Positions 25,184 through 34,539 of a stretch of 64,000 bases of DNA are shown here, in pieces (position 1 is the first letter of the stretch; each line of letters opens with the position of its first letter). Source of the DNA: Tolypothrix tenuis PCC 7101. GTDB taxonomy: Bacteria; Cyanobacteriota; Cyanobacteriia; Cyanobacteriales; Nostocaceae. Below the pieces are notes generated by a model that did no database searches, was not told where the DNA came from, and saw only the letters and a list, made by a program, of their open reading frames with translations. The translations under genes and the position numbers were made by a program. Location: the NCBI RefSeq assembly GCF_002368295.1, contig NZ_AP018248.1, positions 4,161,354-4,225,353 of the forward strand. The letters run 5' to 3'.

Positions 25184-25835
25184 AATTTTGGTAACTTTTC
25201 AGTGATGTTTAAGGGAATTGTTTGCAGATGATCAAACATTATCTCTCCTACTCAAGGATAGCTAAATTAGTTGATTTGTTCCATTCACAACATTAGGGGC
25301 TTCCACTGAAAAAATATACTATTGCTCTCTTGAGCATGGGAGTAGAGGAAGCAGAGGAAGCCGAGAAGGAAAAATATAATTATGACCTTGGCTTTCTTAA
25401 CTGAATAATTTACTTTCTAGAAGTAACTTAGGGAAATTCAGCAAAAAGAATGCATCATCTTTCTAGCAGATTATTTACTACAACATTTCCCTAAATCAGC
25501 GTTGATACAGATGCGTTAAGCTAACGCTAACGCATCCTCCCTGTATTCCAAAATTCAACATCAGCATGGTAGGAGTAATAATACCTAATATATCCAATTG
25601 CGCTTAGGTAAAAATTACTTTTTTCTCTTTCATTTCAGGAATAAATTGAGTTTACTGAAAATTTAAGGAAAAAACAGACACATATTTTTTTAGCAGTTTA
25701 CGTAACTGTTTTGCAAATACTTTTAAGAAGCAGATTCCAGAAAGAACAACATTTAATGCTGGTATCTAAAATGCAATATATATAATTTACTAGCCGAATG
25801 AAAATTAAAATTTATTTTGTGAGGAAATGCTGAGA
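25184..25835. other. Spacer between pgpH-like and Rieske oxygenase genes
   Basis: No gene seen. It contains AGAGGAAGC heptamer-like repeats (about 25330-25365), a diverged copy of the TGAATAATTTACTTTCT motif also present near 4584, and a palindromic repeat at 25510-25537. It must hold the promoter of the minus-strand gene. Confidence 0.4.
25510..25537. repeat. GATGCGTTA...TAACGCATC palindromic repeat
   Basis: Hairpin made of GATGCGTTA and TAACGCATC around AGCTAACGC. Related copies are at 57225-57248 and, as paired ends of a larger element, at 59635-59765. Confidence 0.65.
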
Positions 25836-25849
25836 GTAACTCTGATTAC
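25836..25849 (+). promoter_or_regulatory. Candidate NtcA box (GTA-N8-TAC)
   Basis: GTAACTCTGATTAC has the exact GTA-N8-TAC pattern of the nitrogen regulator NtcA and precedes a TATAAT (25878-25883) ahead of the Rieske gene. The gap of 28 bases to the -10 box is longer than the usual ~22, so binding is only a possibility. Confidence 0.3.
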
Positions 25850-25877
25850 ATTTTTATAGCTGCTGAATTAGGAACTA

Positions 25878-25905
25878 TATAATGCAGACCTTCACTGTTA
25901 GTGAA
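25878..25905 (+). promoter_or_regulatory. -10 box with overlapping operator-like palindrome
   Basis: TATAAT at 25878-25883 is followed by the perfect palindrome TTCACT-GTT-AGTGAA at 25891-25905, right where transcription would start, 8 bases before the ATG. A repressor site or a leader hairpin that hides the ribosome site would both fit. No ribosome-binding sequence is otherwise seen. Confidence 0.4.
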
Positions 25906-25913
25906 ATCTAAAA

Positions 25914-27002
25914 ATGAACTTTAACTCGCAGAATGTTAGCTCAAAGCGTAAGTCTAAAAATTTCAATAACCCAGAACGTTTTATAGAGGGGTGGTATTGG
26001 GCAATTCCTTCTCATCATCTGCGGGTAGGTGAAGTAAAAGCTATCACTTTATTAGGCAGAGAACTAGTAATTTTTCGAGGAAAAGACAAAAAAGCAATTA
26101 CCTTTGATGCCTATTGTCCTCATTTAGGTGCTCATTTAGCTGAGGGTAAAGTTGAAGGTAATGAACTGCGCTGTTTTTTCCACCATTGGAAGTTTGATCG
26201 TGAAGGATTTTGTGTTGAGATACCTTGTTTAGATGAACCGCTTCCTATAAAGTTAAATGCTTGGCATACTGCCGAAAAATACGGCATGATTTGGGTCTGG
26301 ACTGGAGAAATTCCACTACAGCCTCTACCTTTTATTCCTGAGTTAGAACACAAAGAATGTGATGTGGCAATGGTATGTCATTTTGTAGCTAAATGTCATC
26401 CCAATGTAGTGATAATTAATGCTATTGATACCCAACATTTCAACACAGTTCACAAGCTACCATTAGGAATAGTCTTTGAAAAAGAAGAACTCAATCAAAA
26501 TGCTATTACTTTCAGTAATACTACAAGAGGTAACGAAAATTCCTGGCTAATTAAGCTGATTCGTCCTTTTTACAAAAATGCCATTACCTATAGTATTTGC
26601 TATTGGTACGGTAGCACTAACATAGTTACAATGGGCCCCGATTTTTTGCATTTTTATATCATGTTTACCTTACGCTTGCTTGATGGGGGAAAGGCTGAGG
26701 GAAGAACGATATTAATGATGCAGAAACGTAAGGGAATTTTTGGTAAATTGTACAATCGATTTATGCTATGGCTAGTTAATATTTTGGGTCGGGATTTTTT
26801 TAACGATGATTCTAAAATTTTTGAGACAATTAAGTTTGATCTAAAAACTCCACTCAAAATAGATCAGCCAATTATGCAATTTGTCAACCACCTAGAAAGG
26901 CAAACAGCACTTTGTTGGGGAACTTGGCAACCAGCGCGATCGCTTCGTGATGCAGAAATGAGAGACAATCGCGATAAATGGCGAGATGATTTCAATGATT
27001 AG
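25914..27002 (+). CDS. Rieske-type non-haem iron oxygenase
   Basis: Predicted ring-hydroxylating or oxidative enzyme of 362 residues with both metal sites: the Rieske [2Fe-2S] ligands C68-H70 and C87-H90 (CPHLGAH and CFFHHW) and the mononuclear iron motif with D172, H175 and H180 (NAIDTQHFNTVH). A further acidic ligand is expected in the C-terminal half. It resembles single-component-type oxygenase alpha subunits such as the PaO/KshA-like group, but the substrate is not evident and no reductase or ferredoxin gene lies nearby, so electrons probably come from host ferredoxin. It stands alone, with a possible NtcA box and an operator-like palindrome in front. Confidence 0.85.
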   Translation: MNFNSQNVSSKRKSKNFNNPERFIEGWYWAIPSHHLRVGEVKAITLLGRELVIFRGKDKKAITFDAYCPHLGAHLAEGKVEGNELRCFFHHWKFDREGFCVEIPCLDEPLPIKLNAWHTAEKYGMIWVWTGEIPLQPLPFIPELEHKECDVAMVCHFVAKCHPNVVIINAIDTQHFNTVHKLPLGIVFEKEELNQNAITFSNTTRGNENSWLIKLIRPFYKNAITYSICYWYGSTNIVTMGPDFLHFYIMFTLRLLDGGKAEGRTILMMQKRKGIFGKLYNRFMLWLVNILGRDFFNDDSKIFETIKFDLKTPLKIDQPIMQFVNHLERQTALCWGTWQPARSLRDAEMRDNRDKWRDDFND

Positions 27003-27183
27003 CTATTGGCCTATACCGCAAAATAAATTCTCTCACGTATTGTAGGGTGCTGGATGCTGCTGAGAGGCGATCGCATTTACCTGTATGCACCCTACATCAC
27101 ATCTAGAAACCAAAATTGGTTTTGGGGAAAAGGTTAAAGGTTAAAGGTTTTTTCTTCCCCTTTTCCCCTTAACCGCCAAGCAT

Positions 27184-27254
27184 TAGACATCTCCAGAAAT
27201 GAGGTATTGACCCTGACTGTACAAGGCTTTTATATTCTTTTTCGGAGATGTCTA
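27184..27254. repeat. 71-bp MITE-like element with 11-bp perfect terminal inverted repeats
   Basis: TAGACATCTCC at the left is matched exactly by GGAGATGTCTA at the right, and the similarity extends weakly inward (AGAAA/TTTTTC). Bases on both sides are TTA-rich, compatible with a TA target. No coding capacity. This has the look of a deleted insertion sequence reduced to its ends. Confidence 0.6.
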
Positions 27255-27536
27255 TTAGATAAGAATCTATAAGAGCAAAAATAAATGTAATTTGATTTAC
27301 CTTTATAGTTTGCATTTTTGTTTTTAATTATTTTTTAGGCTACCATTTACATAAAAAGAAGTGGCAAAGCCACTTCGTAATTCCCAGGTAGAACCTAGAA
27401 ACGAGTATAACCATTCTAAAAACTCGAAATCGTATAAATTAACACTGATTTACAGTATCTAAATTTTCTAGTAAGCATAATTGCTATGCTGACTTATTAT
27501 ATATTGCACATTTTCTTGTTTAGGCTGTCCAGGGGA

Positions 27537-27577
27537 GCCAGTCACGTGCCGATGTTCCCTCCGTTGAGTGAACTGGC
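27537..27577 (-). repeat. Palindromic repeat, copy 2
   Basis: Reverse-strand copy of the palindrome at 1109-1149 (GCCAGTTCACTCAACGGAGG core, GTGACTGGC end). It is followed at 27637-27656 by GACTCTT heptamers, the same neighbourhood as copy 1. The rest of the 27003-27706 spacer holds only the MITE-like element at 27184 and repeats. Confidence 0.7.
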
Positions 27578-27706
27578 GTTCAAAAGTCCAAAGTCTAAAA
27601 AACCTTAATTTTGGACATTTTACCCTGGACTCTTGACTCTTGACTCTTGACTCTTAAACCAGAAGATGAGTGTACCAGTTGCGTAAGTCCTGTTTGTAAC
27701 AGCCGA

Positions 27707-28474
27707 TCAATCTTCTGCTAAGACTTGTTTTTCCTTTGGTAATAAAGAAGTTTCTTCTACAGGTTGAACCTTATTTAAGGGGTTAGCTGCAATCAAGTGA
27801 GGTTTGATAATTAAACTAACTCCGATTGACCAGGCGATCGCAACCAGCCAACCTGCCAAAATATCACTGGGGAAGTGAACCCCTAAATAAAGCCTTGTCC
27901 AAGCGATCGCCAAGACATATAAGCCGCCAAAAAGCATAACTAACCAGCGCCAGGGTTTATCCTTGCTCAAAATTACTAAAACTACCACCAAAGTCATACT
28001 TGTCATAGCATGACCGCTGGGAAATGCATAATCAAATTCCGGCGCACCAGACACCCATAGTTGCGGACGGACTCGATGCATTAATTCTTTAGCAGTGCGG
28101 TTGATGATCAGACTTCCGAATGCGGTGGTGAGTAAATAAGTCAGCGATCGCCACCAGCGTCTTTGCCAGAATACAATGGCGATCGCAGTAAATATCGGCA
28201 ATGCAGTCCAAAAAGATCCACACTTTGTCAAGATAACTGCTATGACATCTAATTGTGGTATGGCTTGAGAATGAATTGCCAGCAATATCGGCACATCCCA
28301 AGGAAAACCGCCTTCATTCTGCCATACCTTAACTGCCAAAAGTTCAAATAGCTGAAAAGGTAAATAAACTCCTATTAACAATATTAATAAAGAACGCCAA
28401 TGAGCTATAAGCAGCTTTTTGAGAAAATTTAGCGGCCAAAAACCTTCTGGATTAGCTTTATTTGTCCCTTCCAT
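27707..28474 (-). CDS. PAP2-family membrane phosphatase
   Basis: Integral membrane phosphatase, 255 residues, likely acting on a lipid phosphate or pyrophosphate (phosphatidic acid or undecaprenyl-PP-like). All three catalytic motifs are present: KELMHRVRP (K-x6-RP), PSGH in AFPSGHAMTS, and RLYLGVHFPSD (R-x5-H-x3-D). About six hydrophobic segments surround them. The stop lies in a repeat-rich spacer; the start ATG at 28474 is clear. Substrate cannot be told from sequence, and neighbours (divergent glpK) do not settle it, though both could touch glycerolipid metabolism. Confidence 0.88.
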   Translation of the reverse strand: MEGTNKANPEGFWPLNFLKKLLIAHWRSLLILLIGVYLPFQLFELLAVKVWQNEGGFPWDVPILLAIHSQAIPQLDVIAVILTKCGSFWTALPIFTAIAIVFWQRRWWRSLTYLLTTAFGSLIINRTAKELMHRVRPQLWVSGAPEFDYAFPSGHAMTSMTLVVVLVILSKDKPWRWLVMLFGGLYVLAIAWTRLYLGVHFPSDILAGWLVAIAWSIGVSLIIKPHLIAANPLNKVQPVEETSLLPKEKQVLAED

Positions 28475-28815
28475 CTTAAGTACACTATGGCTGTCGATTT
28501 ATAGTATTTTTATCGAAAGACTATTGTGAAGTCTACTACCTTAGTACAGAAAAAGTTATGGGTAAAGGGGAAAGGGTAAGGGGTAAGGGAGAAAAACCTT
28601 TCCCTCTTACCCCTACACCTTTACTCGCCAAGTTTCCTTAGCGAACTAGTAACTTAAAAGTTTCAAAATTGGCAACTTGAGGGTGAGTGCGATCGCGCTA
28701 TATCTTGTAATGCGTTTTGTGCAGTTCACCTACCTGGAAAGGATACAAGCCCTTAAATTTATTTATGGGTGTTTTTAATTTTGAATTTTGAATTTTGAAT
28801 TCGGAGCAAAGCGAC

Positions 28816-30300
28816 GTGACTAAATATATTCTGGCGTTTGACCAAGGTACTACTAGCTCGCGCTCTATTATATTTAACCGTGATGGCGATATGCTGACGG
28901 TTGCTCAGAAAGAGTTCACACAAATCTTTCCGCAACCAGGCTGGGTAGAGCATGATGCTGATGAAATTTGGTCTTCGCAAGTTGGTGTGGCTAATGAAGC
29001 CTTAGCGCGTATTGGTATTAAAGCCAGTGATATTGCAGCTATTGGCATTACCAATCAACGAGAAACTACTATAGTCTGGGATCGTAAAACAGGTAAGCCG
29101 ATTTACAATGCGATCGTTTGGCAGGATCGCCGCACTGCTGCTGACTGCGATCAACTGAAAGCAGAGGGACTTGAGACAACATTCCAGCAAAAAACAGGAT
29201 TAGTAATCGATGCTTACTTTAGCGGCACTAAAGTTAAATGGTTACTTGATAATGTACCTTACGCCCGCGAAAAAGCCGAACGCGGAGAGCTAGCATTTGG
29301 AACTGTCGATAGCTGGTTAATGTGGAAACTCACTCAGGGAGAACTCCACATTACAGATGTCACTAATGCTTGCAGAACCTTGTTATTCAATATTCATACT
29401 CAGCAATGGGATGATGAATTGCTGTCCATTCTCAATATTCCCCGTTCCCTGCTGCCAGAAGTGCGGAGTTCATCAGAAGTATATGGATATACATCCGAAG
29501 GTATTTTTGGTAGCCGCATTCCCATTGCAGGTATTGCTGGAGACCAACAAGCTGCGACTTTTGGGCAAGCATCATTGCAATCTGGTATGGCGAAAAATAC
29601 TTACGGCACAGGTTGCTTTATACTGCTAAATACAGGAAATCAGCCCATGCAATCTAACCACAAGCTACTAACTACAATCGCTTGGCGCATCAATGGACGT
29701 ACTGACTACGCTTTGGAAGGTAGCGTATTTATTGCTGGGGCGGTTGTGCAATGGTTGCGTGATGGACTGGAAATTATCAAACACAGTGCAGATGTAGAAG
29801 CCTTAGCAGCTAGCGTTCCTGATACTGGTGGTGTGTATTTTGTACCTGCGTTCGTCGGTTTAGGCGCACCTTATTGGGATAGTTACGCTCGTGGTACGAT
29901 TACTGGTTTAACTCGCGGTTCAACTAATGCCCATATTGCCCGTGCAGCCTTAGATAGCATAGCCTACCAAACTGCTGACGTAATTGAGGCGATGCGCCAA
30001 GATTCCCAGCTACATCTGCGGGAACTGCGGGTAGATGGTGGTGCATCTCGCAATAATCTATTAATGCAATTTCAGGCAGATATTTTAGGTGTACCCGTTG
30101 TGCGTCCCAAAATTACCGAAACTACAGCCTTGGGTGCTGCTTATTTAGCAGGTTTAGCGATTGGTTATTGGGAAAGCGAAGCCGAAATTTTGCAACAATG
30201 GCAAGCCGATCAATGGTTTGAGCCGAAAATTAGCGCTGATCATCGTTTAAACTTACTAGACTCATGGCATCAGGCGATCGCGCAAACGCGACATCGGTAA
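28816..30300 (+). CDS. glpK: Glycerol kinase
   Basis: Phosphorylates glycerol to sn-glycerol 3-phosphate with ATP. The FGGY-family fold is complete: AFDQGTTSSRSIIF phosphate-1 loop, WQDRRTA and GTVDSWLMWKLT substrate region, GIAGDQQAATFGQ, and NTYGTGCFILLNTG and DGGASRNNLLMQFQAD ATP-binding segments. The GTG at 28816 gives 494 residues, normal for GlpK, and has CGGAG 9 bases before it; a TTG at 28795 would add residues from an AATTTTG heptamer repeat and is rejected. No glpF or glpD is next to it. Confidence 0.96.
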   Translation: MTKYILAFDQGTTSSRSIIFNRDGDMLTVAQKEFTQIFPQPGWVEHDADEIWSSQVGVANEALARIGIKASDIAAIGITNQRETTIVWDRKTGKPIYNAIVWQDRRTAADCDQLKAEGLETTFQQKTGLVIDAYFSGTKVKWLLDNVPYAREKAERGELAFGTVDSWLMWKLTQGELHITDVTNACRTLLFNIHTQQWDDELLSILNIPRSLLPEVRSSSEVYGYTSEGIFGSRIPIAGIAGDQQAATFGQASLQSGMAKNTYGTGCFILLNTGNQPMQSNHKLLTTIAWRINGRTDYALEGSVFIAGAVVQWLRDGLEIIKHSADVEALAASVPDTGGVYFVPAFVGLGAPYWDSYARGTITGLTRGSTNAHIARAALDSIAYQTADVIEAMRQDSQLHLRELRVDGGASRNNLLMQFQADILGVPVVRPKITETTALGAAYLAGLAIGYWESEAEILQQWQADQWFEPKISADHRLNLLDSWHQAIAQTRHR

Positions 30301-30354
30301 TTGGTAATGGGTAATTGGTAATTGGTAATTAAGAATTACGACGGTTGCAAGTCT

Positions 30355-31911
30355 TTAAGCTAGACGTTCAATTAAGCGATCGCCTACACGTAAAGCATTG
30401 GCGATAATTGTCAGAGTTGGGTTAACAGCAGCGCTGGAACGGAAGAAACTACCATCAACTACATATAAATTATCAACGTCATGGGTGCGGCAATTGATAT
30501 CTAAGACTGAAGTTTTGGGATCTTCACCAAAGCGACAAGTTCCGCATTGGTGCGCCACACCTTGCAAAGGTAGTTTTTTGCGGAAATAGAAGGAGGCGGG
30601 AATAATTTTTTCACCGCAACCAATCATTTTTAGTACTTGCGTCCAGCGATTGAGTAGTCGGTTGTAGGCTTCGGTGTTGTTTTCGGTGTAATTTAACTGT
30701 ACAGAATTATTTCTCAGCGTGACACGATTGTTAGGATCGGGTAAATCTTCAGCAGTCAGCCACCAGTCTACCGAATGAGTTGCGATCGCTTCAAATGTAT
30801 GTCTTTCTCGAAACGACAGCCCTAAAACCGATGGCGATTCTTGAGCAATCATATCAGCATTGACTTTGCCTAGTAATTGTACATGACCCATTGGATAATC
30901 ATAATCTTCATCACCCCAGTAAAAATCATTAATTGCTAGGGTTTTTTGAAAAGAGGTAGGATTGGATTTTAAACTGACTCCAATAATCGCGCCATTTTGA
31001 TGCTTCATGAAGTTGCGTCCCACCTGATCGGAACTATTAGCCAATCCATTTGGATGCTGATCGTTAGCTGAACGTAACAACAAAGCCGCAGAATTAATTG
31101 CACCGCAAGCAACAACAACAATATCACTAGAGAAAAAGTGAATTTCTCCGTTAATTTCTGCTTCTACAGCATTGACTTCTCGCCCAGAAGAATTTGTATG
31201 TAATCGGTTTACCTTAGCTTCGGTAATGAGCGTCACATTATCATACTTTTCTGCTGGACGCACACAATTAACATCTGCATCAGCTTTCGCATCTACTAAA
31301 CAAGGAAATCCATCACAAGTATTGCAACGAATGCAATTACTTAAACGACGATTAACTTCATTTAGCTTAATAGCAAGTGGCAGATAAAACGGATGATAGC
31401 CTTCTATTTTGAGCGAATCATGTATTTCTTGAATTCGCGGTTCATGTTGAATCGCAGGATAGGGATAATCTTCAGTTGCGCCTGGTTCAGTTGGATCTAA
31501 ACCTCGCTTACCGTGAACTTCGTAAAGCTTTTCTGCCTCAGTATAATAAGGTGCAAAATCGCGATATTTTAAAGGCCATTCCGGCGAAATTCCACCCTTA
31601 TGAATCACTTGCTCAAAGTCTTGTTTGCGCCAACGAAATAGCGCACCACCATAAACTTTAGTATTACCACCGACAAAATACCCTGTACCGGGATGAATAG
31701 CATTTCCTTTTTGGTCATACCAAACTTCGTTAGTATGATAGCGGTCTTTTTGCACGACTTCCACCGTATCCCAGTTAGCTTTTTCACGTGGTAAAAAAGC
31801 CCCACGTTCCAGAATTAGAATTTTTTTACCTGTGGGAGCTAAACGATAAGCAAGTGTACCACCACCTGCGCCAGTACCAATAATGATGACATCGTAATGT
31901 GCAGTAGCCAT
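30355..31911 (-). CDS. GMC-family FAD oxidoreductase
   Basis: Flavoenzyme of 518 residues in the glucose-methanol-choline oxidoreductase family. FAD binding: DVIIIGTGAGGGTLAYRLA near the N-terminus and the C-terminal YVVDGSFFRSSAAVNPTLTI with the conserved end of the family. A Cys-rich stretch, NCIRCNTCDGFPC, around residues 190-205 is seen in the gluconate dehydrogenase/2-keto-acid-like and cyanobacterial GMC members. It is third in a minus-strand row behind a type II NADH dehydrogenase and a DoxX protein, so its electrons may go to the quinone pool; the alcohol or sugar oxidised is unknown. Start at 31911 is clear. Confidence 0.87.
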   Translation of the reverse strand: MATAHYDVIIIGTGAGGGTLAYRLAPTGKKILILERGAFLPREKANWDTVEVVQKDRYHTNEVWYDQKGNAIHPGTGYFVGGNTKVYGGALFRWRKQDFEQVIHKGGISPEWPLKYRDFAPYYTEAEKLYEVHGKRGLDPTEPGATEDYPYPAIQHEPRIQEIHDSLKIEGYHPFYLPLAIKLNEVNRRLSNCIRCNTCDGFPCLVDAKADADVNCVRPAEKYDNVTLITEAKVNRLHTNSSGREVNAVEAEINGEIHFFSSDIVVVACGAINSAALLLRSANDQHPNGLANSSDQVGRNFMKHQNGAIIGVSLKSNPTSFQKTLAINDFYWGDEDYDYPMGHVQLLGKVNADMIAQESPSVLGLSFRERHTFEAIATHSVDWWLTAEDLPDPNNRVTLRNNSVQLNYTENNTEAYNRLLNRWTQVLKMIGCGEKIIPASFYFRKKLPLQGVAHQCGTCRFGEDPKTSVLDINCRTHDVDNLYVVDGSFFRSSAAVNPTLTIIANALRVGDRLIERLA

Positions 31912-31944
31912 GAATTTTATTCCAGTAAAAGAGAGAAATAATTA

Positions 31945-32000
31945 CTAATTCGTAATTCGTAATTCGTAATTCGTAGTTCGTAGTTCGTAATTCGTAATTA
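31945..32000. repeat. Heptanucleotide array (AATTCGT)n
   Basis: About seven copies of AATTCGT/AGTTCGT in a row between the doxX-like and GMC genes, followed by CAATTAC heptamers to 32046. Confidence 0.85.
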
Positions 32001-32061
32001 GTAGTCGGCCTCAAATCATCATCACCAATTACCAATTACCCATTACCTATTGCCCATCCCA

Positions 32062-32577
32062 TCACATATCATCCATCGCATTATTAACAGCATAATTAGC
32101 CATTGCTTCAGTGCGGCGGCGGCTCATTTTCTGCTCATAAGCATCGTAGGCAATACATATCCAAATCAATGTCATGAAGAGGATATTTTTGTTAAAACTT
32201 TCTGCGCCATTAGGGAATAAACTTCCAGCGGGGATAATGCCAAATGCCAAAATGATGCTAAAAGTCATGAGAATTAATAGTAAACCTGTCCACCGTACCC
32301 AATAGTTAAGTGCAAACAATGCACCTACTAAAATTTCTGCTAAAGGTAATAACCAAGCATAAGGAATTGCAATTAATGAAGGTAGCGGCCCTATACCTTC
32401 CCAGCCCGGAGGAATTCCTGGGCCAATTATTTGCAGTTTTTGTGTGATTACAGTCTGATAGAAACCGTTAGCGACATTAAAGTTGAGATAATTAGCAATC
32501 CCAGAAACGAAAAAGAAAAGCCCCATGATAATGCGATTGAAGCTAACAGCAGTCCGCAGGTTAAGTAAGTATTTCAT
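32062..32577 (-). CDS. DoxX-family membrane protein
   Basis: Membrane protein of 171 residues with four predicted membrane segments (around residues 14-32, 68-92, 93-112 and 130-150), matching the DoxX/quinone-interacting four-helix family. It begins ATG at 32577, 63 bases after the NADH dehydrogenase gene, on the same strand, and precedes the GMC oxidoreductase gene. The three may form a small membrane electron-transfer set. No soluble domain is attached. Confidence 0.8.
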   Translation of the reverse strand: MKYLLNLRTAVSFNRIIMGLFFFVSGIANYLNFNVANGFYQTVITQKLQIIGPGIPPGWEGIGPLPSLIAIPYAWLLPLAEILVGALFALNYWVRWTGLLLILMTFSIILAFGIIPAGSLFPNGAESFNKNILFMTLIWICIAYDAYEQKMSRRRTEAMANYAVNNAMDDM

Positions 32578-32640
32578 TGATGTACTCCTGAAGATTAAAT
32601 AAGGGTGATTTCAAGCAGAAAAGAGGGATGAGAGCAAAGC

Positions 32641-34056
32641 TTATTGAGGAGGGGGTGCAAGTTGATTGAGTAGAGTTGGTACCCCTGTCCAATGCAGATT
32701 TTGCTGAAATTGCGTAGGTTGAGCAGCGCGCCATACTAAGGGAGTAGCAAAAATCACTCCCGCCGCTAAGGTTGCAACCCCAGATAGCCAAGGCGTTTGC
32801 CCTAGTTGCATATAAGAAGCAGGACGATGACGCTGGAATAATTCATCGGTTAACCACTCAGTTGTAATTTTGCGATTATGAGCGGCGTTTGGTAATAGTT
32901 GTAAGTATGTGGCTTCGCGAATTAGATGGCCGGGTTGTCCTGGAATCTGAACTTTGTTGAACAAGTTCGCCACGCCTTCATTGAGTCCCAGTTTCATCAA
33001 AGTCCCGCGCATTTTGATTTCTACAGGAATAGGCGATTTACCTTCGCGCTGACGCTGGATATTTTGCGCGATCGCAATTCCTTGTTGATAAGCTACTTGT
33101 GCAGTAGGTGGTTGCGGATCATCTCTATCTGCAGCACAGTCTCCAGCTGCAAATACTTCAGGAAAATCTGGAAGTTGCAATGTCGGTGTCACCAACAACC
33201 GCCCGCGATTATTTGCAACTGGTAAGTTCATCAACAACGGATTAGCAGTTGTTCCCGCCGTCCAAGCGATGGTTCCCGCTTGCAAAATTTGTGTTTTATT
33301 ATTTTGTTGATACTCAACACCATCTGCTTGAATTTTGCTGACAGCTGCATCAAACAGAAAGTCAACGGGAATTATACGCCCTTTCAACGCACGTTGAGCG
33401 GTACAACGCAAATGGCTATTTACATCTCCTTTGAGAATTTCTTTACTGCGGTTAATTAGCACCACCCGAATTTCCGCAGCATCGCCGCCTAATTCGTCGT
33501 ACCAAATAGGTAACAAATCTGCTAATGTACAAGCTAATTCAATCCCAGCAGGCCCCGCCCCAATAATAGCAACAGTCAGCAGTAGCCGGCGACGCGCTGG
33601 ATCTGAAGTTTGGATTGCTTGATGTAGACGGTGACGTAAGTGTTTTCTCAGTGCGATCGCCTGTTCTCCAGATGTAAAAGGCATGGTATATTCTGCCGCA
33701 CCAGGAGTATTAAAGTAAGTTGTTTTGCTACCAAGTGCTAATACTAAGTTTCTATAGTTAAAAATCCTACCTGATGCTACAGTCACTTGGCTTTGCTCTA
33801 GATGAATTGATTTCACCGTATCTTGCACAAAAGTGACACTACTACTTGCTAGTAGTTCGTTGTAGCGAGGGTAAACTTGAGCGCTATGTAGTTCACCGCT
33901 GAGTAGTTCATACAACAACGGTTTAAAACTGAAGCGATCGCGCTGTTCAATTAAAACTATCGGATGTGTATATTTTCGCTGGCTAAGATGTAAAGCTGTA
34001 AATAATCCAGCGAAGCCACCTCCCAAGATGACTGTAGCTTGAGACGCTTGCTGCAT
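32641..34056 (-). CDS. Type II NADH:quinone dehydrogenase (NDH-2)
   Basis: Single-subunit, non-proton-pumping oxidoreductase of 471 residues with two Rossmann folds: FAD site VILGGGFAGLFTALHL (residues 9-24) and NAD(P)H site VAIIGAGPAGIELACTL (about 162-178), then the FAD-contacting VFAAGDCA segment (about 305-312). A C-terminal hydrophobic segment (LSGVATLAAGVIFATPLVW) should anchor it on the membrane. Start at 34056. It heads the set ndh2-doxX-GMC. Cyanobacteria often have several NDH-2 genes that act in redox sensing more than in bulk respiration; that role here is inferred. Confidence 0.87.
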   Translation of the reverse strand: MQQASQATVILGGGFAGLFTALHLSQRKYTHPIVLIEQRDRFSFKPLLYELLSGELHSAQVYPRYNELLASSSVTFVQDTVKSIHLEQSQVTVASGRIFNYRNLVLALGSKTTYFNTPGAAEYTMPFTSGEQAIALRKHLRHRLHQAIQTSDPARRRLLLTVAIIGAGPAGIELACTLADLLPIWYDELGGDAAEIRVVLINRSKEILKGDVNSHLRCTAQRALKGRIIPVDFLFDAAVSKIQADGVEYQQNNKTQILQAGTIAWTAGTTANPLLMNLPVANNRGRLLVTPTLQLPDFPEVFAAGDCAADRDDPQPPTAQVAYQQGIAIAQNIQRQREGKSPIPVEIKMRGTLMKLGLNEGVANLFNKVQIPGQPGHLIREATYLQLLPNAAHNRKITTEWLTDELFQRHRPASYMQLGQTPWLSGVATLAAGVIFATPLVWRAAQPTQFQQNLHWTGVPTLLNQLAPPPQ

Positions 34057-34280
34057 AAGTTTATGAGTTGCTGTGAGTGAACTGCTTTCAGTATCAAGTT
34101 ACCTAGCAACCCTTAAGTTATGAACAGCTAAAGCTTGGCTGAGAAATTTAATGGAATTTCCGATTTAGTTTTCACGATTTTCTCAGGAATTATTCAGATA
34201 AGGAGGGAATTGGGAATTGGTAATGGGTAATGGGTAATGGGTAATTGAGAAAATTACAGCGATCGCCTCACCACTTCACC

Positions 34281-34317
34281 AAAAAAATTAGGATAGGCAT
34301 TACCCACCCTAATTTTT
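34281..34317. terminator. Bidirectional terminator hairpin
   Basis: AAAAAAATTAGG and CCTAATTTTT pair on either side of a 15-base loop. It lies downstream of the GH57 gene (minus strand), about 220 bases after its stop, and ahead of the NDH-2 promoter region. The rest of 34057-34539 holds GGTAATG and CCCAATC heptamers and no gene. Confidence 0.55.
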
Positions 34318-34539
34318 CAGTATATATATTTATTTGGAAGCATCTAACGGGCTTATCACCACCCGTTCAGAATAAAATTCCCAGTCCCCCAATAAAGTTC
34401 GGATAAGTATTTTGCATCTCCCTCGTGATTTGGGAAAAGGGTAATGGGAAAAGGGTAAGGGTGAATTCAATCCTTTTCCCCTTTTCCCTTTCCCCCTTAA
34501 CCGAACTGTATTCCCCAGTCCCCAATCCCCAATCCCTAC

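Noticed and set aside
32561..32791. Minus-strand frame overlapping the NDH-2 and doxX-like genes
   Set aside because: It lies in another frame across the end of NDH-2 and has no independent support.
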